Positions 33,901 through 36,710 of a stretch of DNA of 36,710 bases are shown piece by piece. A model generated the notes under the pieces. That model was not told where the DNA came from, made no database searches, and worked only from the letters and a program-made list of their open reading frames with translations. The DNA is from JBFFXF01 sp041569895 (GTDB taxonomy: Bacteria; Planctomycetota; UBA8108; JACQVS01), in contig JBFFXF010000035.1 in NCBI GenBank assembly GCA_041569895.1, positions 1 to 36,710 on the forward strand. The letters are read 5' to 3'. Position numbers and translations under genes: made by a program. The number at the start of each line of letters is the position of its first letter. Within the stretch, counting starts at the first letter, position 1.

Positions 33901-34364
33901 TTCGCGCGACAACGATCACCGACTGGGACCAGAAGGAGCTCGTCGTCCCGAACAAGTCGTTCATCACCGGGCAGCTGGTCAACTGGTCGCTCTCGAACCC
34001 CGTGACGCGGCTGATCGTCAAGGTGGGGATCGCCTACGGCTCGGACACGGAGCTCGCCCTGCGGCTCATGATGCATGCGGCGAAGGAGCATCCGAGGGTG
34101 CTCGAGGAGCCGGAGCCGGCGGTGTTCTTCGTCGGCTTCGGAGACAGCGCGCTCAATTTCGAGGTGCGCGTCTTCGTCAAGGAGCTCTCGAACCGCGGCC
34201 GCACCAAGATCGTCCACGACCTCCACCTCGCCATCGACCGCAGCTTCCGCGAGCACGGCATCGTCATCGCGTTCCCGCAGCGCGATATCCACATCAAGTC
34301 GGACGAACGGCTCACGGACGGCGTGCCGAGGTTCCCGCAGGAGTTCGGGACGGGGGTGGATTGA
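30933..34364 (+). CDS. MscK/KefA-type large mechanosensitive channel
   Basis: 1143 residues from ATG 30933, close to the 1120 of E. coli MscK. A signal peptide (about 1-31) is followed by a long periplasmic coiled-coil region (about 40-450, rich in Glu, Arg, Leu, Ala). About eleven membrane helices occupy 470-970, the last being the MscS-type pore helix (VAALGVGLGFGLQEIFANFV, about 937-960). The MscS beta-domain and C-terminal alpha-beta domain follow (LLERPIRVGDTVTIGDISGTV; VVPNKSFITGQLVNWSLSNP). It opens under membrane tension to release solutes after osmotic downshift. The ATG has only a weak ribosome site, so translation may depend on coupling to corA 32 bp upstream; the pair is likely one operon for ion and osmotic balance. 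Confidence 0.92.
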   Translation: MNRYRSLISGTPARWLVLALALMLAGRAGGQTVPAPTADETPTIEAVEAKIAELEAAQDIEEAVKTKALESYRAALNHLKAARTNAANLAAYREIVESGPAEIKSIRAELKSGLKPIEPPIESLEARALAEVEGALTREQARVGELQRAVADLTATIQAQDSRPAKIREEVTQARERLGQIEAELKSPPEEGNPRAQEARATLLRARKAARASEVQMLEQELVIFQPRLDLLTARRDLAQRQLSQQEERVKAITEMIGRKRRAEAERARIEAEIAREAARGKHPALVKLAEETTAFSRDLADLSRKIEDASRTHQEIVDDLKRVEAEHQSAKTKLERVGLSGMLGEIFLEQRKNVPDLERYRRATAQHRDQIATVRLGQLAVDDRRRRLSDPERALDEITRDASPPVGENEADEFRAEARGLLTDQAALLEKLDSAYGRYLKLLGDLDFDQRHLADTVRNYRAFLDEHLLWTPSAPALGLATLRDLPSAVAWFLAPENWNATLRAAIAGLTDHPLTSTLGLLALAFVFLSRRWSRTRLETIATRVRRKHADSFLLTITAFLLSALLAAPLAVLLGLIAWLLVGASPEQTFPHSVGVGLGVVAGMLFLLNSFRVLFTENGVAQVHFRWKERVVVIFRRTIPWLVLFGLPALFVASMTGAHENDAYRHSLGRLSFMAGMIVVAFFAARVLAPRGGALEHTMAANPNSWLTRLRFVWYFIVVAAPLAIAALAGAGYYYTARTLDHRLLSTTLIIVGAIMLHNLIVRWLVIARTRLAIARAKEKREAALVSREESEEEPETLVDLDIPEIDLATIKQQTQRLFKTAIVLATFGSLIGIWADVLPALAVLDRQLWESRVMVAGEEVARAITIGSVLFALLVAVLSFVSAKNLPGFLEVALLRRLSVDAGSRYAIATIGQYVLVAVGLAIAFRAVGVAWSHVQWLVAALGVGLGFGLQEIFANFVSGVIILLERPIRVGDTVTIGDISGTVTRIRIRATTITDWDQKELVVPNKSFITGQLVNWSLSNPVTRLIVKVGIAYGSDTELALRLMMHAAKEHPRVLEEPEPAVFFVGFGDSALNFEVRVFVKELSNRGRTKIVHDLHLAIDRSFREHGIVIAFPQRDIHIKSDERLTDGVPRFPQEFGTGVD

Positions 34365-34467
34365 ATAGCGCGGCGAGTGAGTGACAAAATGAGCCAAGTC
34401 CTGCCACGGCGACGGTAACGACAACCGAGACGGAACACGGATACGGAGCACGGGCCCAACCCCGGCC

Positions 34468-34533
34468 TTGGACCGTGGACGGTGGACCGTGGACCGTGGA
34501 CCGTGTGCCGTGACCGTGACCGTCCAGGGAGTT
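34468..34533. repeat. GGACCGT heptad repeat
   Basis: Units GGACCGT, GGACGGT, GGACCGT (three times), then GTGCCGT and two GACCGT fill the gap after the channel gene. Since ACCGT and ACGGT are complementary, the tract can also fold on itself. No gene lies in 34365-34587. Confidence 0.75.
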
Positions 34534-34587
34534 TTGTCAATCGCGGCGCGGCGGAACCCGGACCGGGGGCCGGACGACGGACGTCCC

Positions 34588-35108
34588 TTACTTCCCGCCG
34601 CCCTCCGCTCTCTCCGCAACATCGTCCTCGAGAATCGCCTCGAGCTCGGCGATCGCCTCGAGATCCTTCGGGCGTCCGGCGGCACGCTTGACCTCGATCA
34701 GCTTCCGCAGTCCCAGACACCGGCAGCGGATGCCGAGCGCCTCGACGCCGATGGTATGCGGCAGGAGGTCCTCGTAGCGTCCCCCGCCCACGATCTCGCC
34801 GAGGAGGTCGATGGCGCCGAGCGTCGTCGTCAGCGTGAAGTTGAGTCCACGCTCGAGCGTTTTCTCGTCCCAGAGGAAAGGCAACCCGGGGGGCGCCCCG
34901 CGCAGATACGGCGAATGAGGCTGGATCGCCGCGACCAGCTTCTGGAGGTTGGCCGCTGATCTCCGGTAGACGACGTCGAGATCGATCGTCGTGCGCGCTG
35001 ACCCGTGCGCGATCGCCGCGATGCCGCCGACGACGAGATGCCGCCGACGACGATGTACTCGACGCCGGCGTCGGAAAGAGCCGCGAGGAGACGGCGGAAG
35101 TCGGTCAT
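34588..35108 (-). pseudogene. Nucleotidyltransferase (MNT/AbiEii-like), frameshifted by a 17-bp duplication
   Basis: Two overlapping - strand frames carry the halves of one protein: residues MTDFRRLLAALSDAGVEYIVVGGI (from 35108), then, in another frame, RTTIDLDVVY onward through PFLWDEKTLERG to the stop at 34588. The break coincides with an exact 17-bp tandem duplication (35020-35053). Removing one copy gives a length of 504 bp (167 aa) in one frame with GGIAAIAHGSARTTIDLDVV, the GG...HG..R.T.D.D core of minimal nucleotidyltransferases of the MNT/AbiEii type. The C-terminal part (LRKLIEVKRAAGRPKDLEAIAEL) is also typical of that family. It overlaps the upstream 68-aa gene by 4 nt. As read, the product is cut off after its first GG motif. 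The cause could be recent mutation, reversible slippage or an assembly error. Confidence 0.8.
35020..35053. repeat. Exact 17-bp tandem duplication
   Basis: GATGCCGCCGACGACGA occurs at 35020-35036 and again at 35037-35053 with no mismatch, inside the nucleotidyltransferase gene. It shifts the frame by two bases. Confidence 0.92.
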
Positions 35109-35311
35109 CGAGACTCCTTCGAGGACCGCGCCACCCCTCGCAGCCCGTCGATGAACCGCTGCAGGCTCTCGAAGTTGAGCCAGCGCTCCTCCACCGATCG
35201 CGCGAGGTTCTCTCGCAGGAGGGTGCGATCGATGTCTTTCTTGTACGCCTCGATGATCGGATCGGGCGCCAGCGAGACGGGAACGAACTCTTGCGGTTCC
35301 TGGTTGCTCAT
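35105..35311 (-). CDS. Small partner protein of the nucleotidyltransferase
   Basis: 68 residues, ending in an ATGA overlap with the nucleotidyltransferase gene. The middle reads DPIIEAYKKDIDRTLLRENLARSVEERWLNFESLQRFIDGLRG, an amphipathic helical sequence of the kind encoded directly upstream of similar stand-alone nucleotidyltransferases in many soil and water bacteria. This order resembles a toxin-antitoxin-like pair, but no activity is known to me for the small protein, and which partner would be toxic is not evident. No ribosome site is visible before the ATG at 35311. The gene is intact while its partner is frameshifted. Confidence 0.65.
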   Translation of the reverse strand: MSNQEPQEFVPVSLAPDPIIEAYKKDIDRTLLRENLARSVEERWLNFESLQRFIDGLRGVARSSKESR

Positions 35312-35450
35312 CGATGGTGCATCATAGCATGCGATCCGCCTCCCGTTTTCGACTTCTTCCTGCGTTCCTCATAGATGCGTCGCGCAGGCTCGCCAGCGAG
35401 GTCGAGCACGCTGTGGGCACGTGCAGGCGAACCGGAACGAGGACGCGAGC

Positions 35451-36668
35451 TCACGTGATCTCGAGCTCCACTCGCTGCCAGCGCGGACGGCGGCGTTTCC
35501 TGGAGCGGACGTCGGCGACCCGGAGCGCCGTTGCCGCGCCCCACGCGATGGCGAGACCCGCGAGGGCCCACCACGCGACCGCGACGCGGCGCGCGAGGTG
35601 CGCCACCGGATCGCGGTCGAGACGGATCAGGACCGGATCGTCTCCGGCGGCGAGCCCCTCGCGTTCCTCGGCGTTGCGGACCGCCTTCAGATAGGCGCGG
35701 GCGACCGGGAGTCGCAGGCGCACGCCGCGCAGCTCGCGTTCGCGCCACGCCTCGAAGTAGTCGTCGAGGTCGGGGGCGGCGCGTCGCGACTCGTGCTCGA
35801 TGGTCAGGAGAACGGCCCACGCGGCAACCGCGCGAGGCGATGTCTCCTTGCGGGCGCCACGTCGTGCGCTCCTCCCGCGGCGCGGCTCGTCGTCGTGCAC
35901 GATCGGCACGGCAAAGTAGGCGAACCGCAACCAGCCGGTGCCGCCGCTTCCATCGGCGCGGCCCTCGGTCGATCGGGTGAACGCCCAGGAGCCGCGCTCG
36001 AGCGGTTGCAGCCTGGCGTCGGCGAAGCGGATGACCGTCGCGTCGCGAAAGGACGACGGGTCCTGGATCGAGACGTCGCTCGCTTCTTCCGTGGCGCCGA
36101 TCGAGTGGCGGATCTCCGCCTCGAAGCAGATTCCGACCCAGCCGGCCATCCACGCGAGCGCGGCGCAGACCACTGCCCAGTGCCCGAACACCGGGCGCGC
36201 CGAGCCGGCGCCGAGCACCGCCGCGACGTGCACGACGGCCGCCGCGAGCCACCACGGCAGGATGGTCGCGGCGATGACGCCGACCAGCGTGACGGCGAGG
36301 ATGACGACCACGCCGCCGGCCGCGCCGACGAGCGCCACCGCGAGCGGGTCGGAGGGACCGGACGTCTCGGCTCCGTCGCCCGATCGCCGTCGCGTCCACC
36401 ACTCGCAGACGAAGTGGAGCGTCACCGCGACGAAGCCCGAGATCACCCCGAAGATGAGCAGCCCGGGCCCGAGCAGCGGCGCCGCGAGACCGCCATCGTC
36501 ATCGTGGTCGAGGTGCGCGTGAAGCGGCTGCACGTCGAGCTCGACCATGGTGAAGCAGGCGAGGAAGACCGCGAGGGCGTGCCCGAAGAGCCAGGGCAGC
36601 CCGCGCCGGAGATCGCCGGCAAGCAGCTGCCCGACCCCCGGCAGCAAAAAGCTCCACCGCGCCGCCAT
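35451..36668 (-). CDS. Membrane protein of unknown function
   Basis: 405 residues. The N-terminus has the LLPGVGQLLAGDLRRGLPWL motif, similar to the PGxGQxxxGxxxRG turn of several small membrane-protein families. About five membrane helices occupy 20-195 (one after the acidic His/Asp loop HAHLDHDDDGG at about 51-61). A soluble domain covers about 200-365, and a last helix is near 368-390, with a basic C-terminus (RSRKRRRPRWQR). The soluble part has short Asp/Arg-rich segments but no motif I recognise. It starts with GGGAGG 12 nt before the ATG. It ends 140 bp before the small-partner gene; nothing else is seen in that gap. Function unknown. Confidence 0.7.
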   Translation of the reverse strand: MAARWSFLLPGVGQLLAGDLRRGLPWLFGHALAVFLACFTMVELDVQPLHAHLDHDDDGGLAAPLLGPGLLIFGVISGFVAVTLHFVCEWWTRRRSGDGAETSGPSDPLAVALVGAAGGVVVILAVTLVGVIAATILPWWLAAAVVHVAAVLGAGSARPVFGHWAVVCAALAWMAGWVGICFEAEIRHSIGATEEASDVSIQDPSSFRDATVIRFADARLQPLERGSWAFTRSTEGRADGSGGTGWLRFAYFAVPIVHDDEPRRGRSARRGARKETSPRAVAAWAVLLTIEHESRRAAPDLDDYFEAWRERELRGVRLRLPVARAYLKAVRNAEEREGLAAGDDPVLIRLDRDPVAHLARRVAVAWWALAGLAIAWGAATALRVADVRSRKRRRPRWQRVELEIT

Positions 36669-36710
36669 CGGAGCTCGCGTCCTCCCGCAAAGCCCTCTCC
36701 CAAAAGAAAC

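Noticed and set aside
32100..34685. An 861-codon - strand frame opposite the mechanosensitive channel
   Set aside because: Same codon-bias shadow. It runs into the repeat tract and has an implausible composition.
35308..36402. A 364-codon - strand frame overlapping the membrane-protein gene
   Set aside because: It is an out-of-frame shadow with Arg/Gly-rich composition, whereas the overlapping frame has membrane helices.

Overview
The window is about 36.7 kb of GC-rich chromosomal DNA carrying some 28 genes, nearly all ordinary-looking bacterial genes in short co-directional runs. The best guess for the source is a Planctomycetota bacterium or a close relative. This is an inference from the dockerin-like tail with the FLFLGGPAP motif at the left edge, the many secreted HtrA/PDZ, ThuA, VWA and RDD proteins, and the exported nickel superoxide dismutase. 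No rRNA, tRNA, CRISPR array, transposase, integrase or phage gene was seen.

Left part (1-7000, + strand). After the end of a dockerin-like protein come the most notable gene, an exported iodothyronine-deiodinase-like protein read through an in-frame UGA (a probable selenoprotein, 465-1289), then a run of three HtrA-like trypsin-fold genes, an alpha/beta hydrolase and a ThuA-domain protein. The first two HtrA-like proteins have lost catalytic residues (all three triad positions, then His and Ser) while the third has a full triad, which suggests two pseudoproteases encoded beside an active protease.

Middle (7000-21900). A repeat-rich 540-bp spacer precedes an unusually long GlmS-like amidotransferase/isomerase (1166 aa) coupled to a class I/II aminotransferase. 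The - strand then carries, in transcription order: DoxX and TtcA; a sensor kinase, a single-domain response regulator and GlgC, overlapping by 4 nt each; and MotA, two different MotB proteins and an ArnT/PMT-type glycosyltransferase.

Right part (22000-36710). On the + strand lie a fourth, intact HtrA, an exported Ni-SOD with an RDD membrane protein, and a HEAT-VWA protein. On the - strand lie an SRPBCC protein and a RegB/RegA-type redox two-component pair. CorA and a large MscK-type mechanosensitive channel follow on +. The right end, on -, holds an unknown membrane protein and a small-protein/nucleotidyltransferase pair whose nucleotidyltransferase is frameshifted by an exact 17-bp tandem duplication.

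Between genes there is a recurring class of low-complexity DNA: 6- and 7-bp-period repeats (GGGACC, GGGAAC, NNCAGAG/CTCTGNN, GGACCGT) and a dispersed mosaic of polypurine tracts plus short conserved blocks. Similar short-period repeats also enter coding ends and one ATPase domain. These repeats and the selenoprotein are the least ordinary parts of the window.
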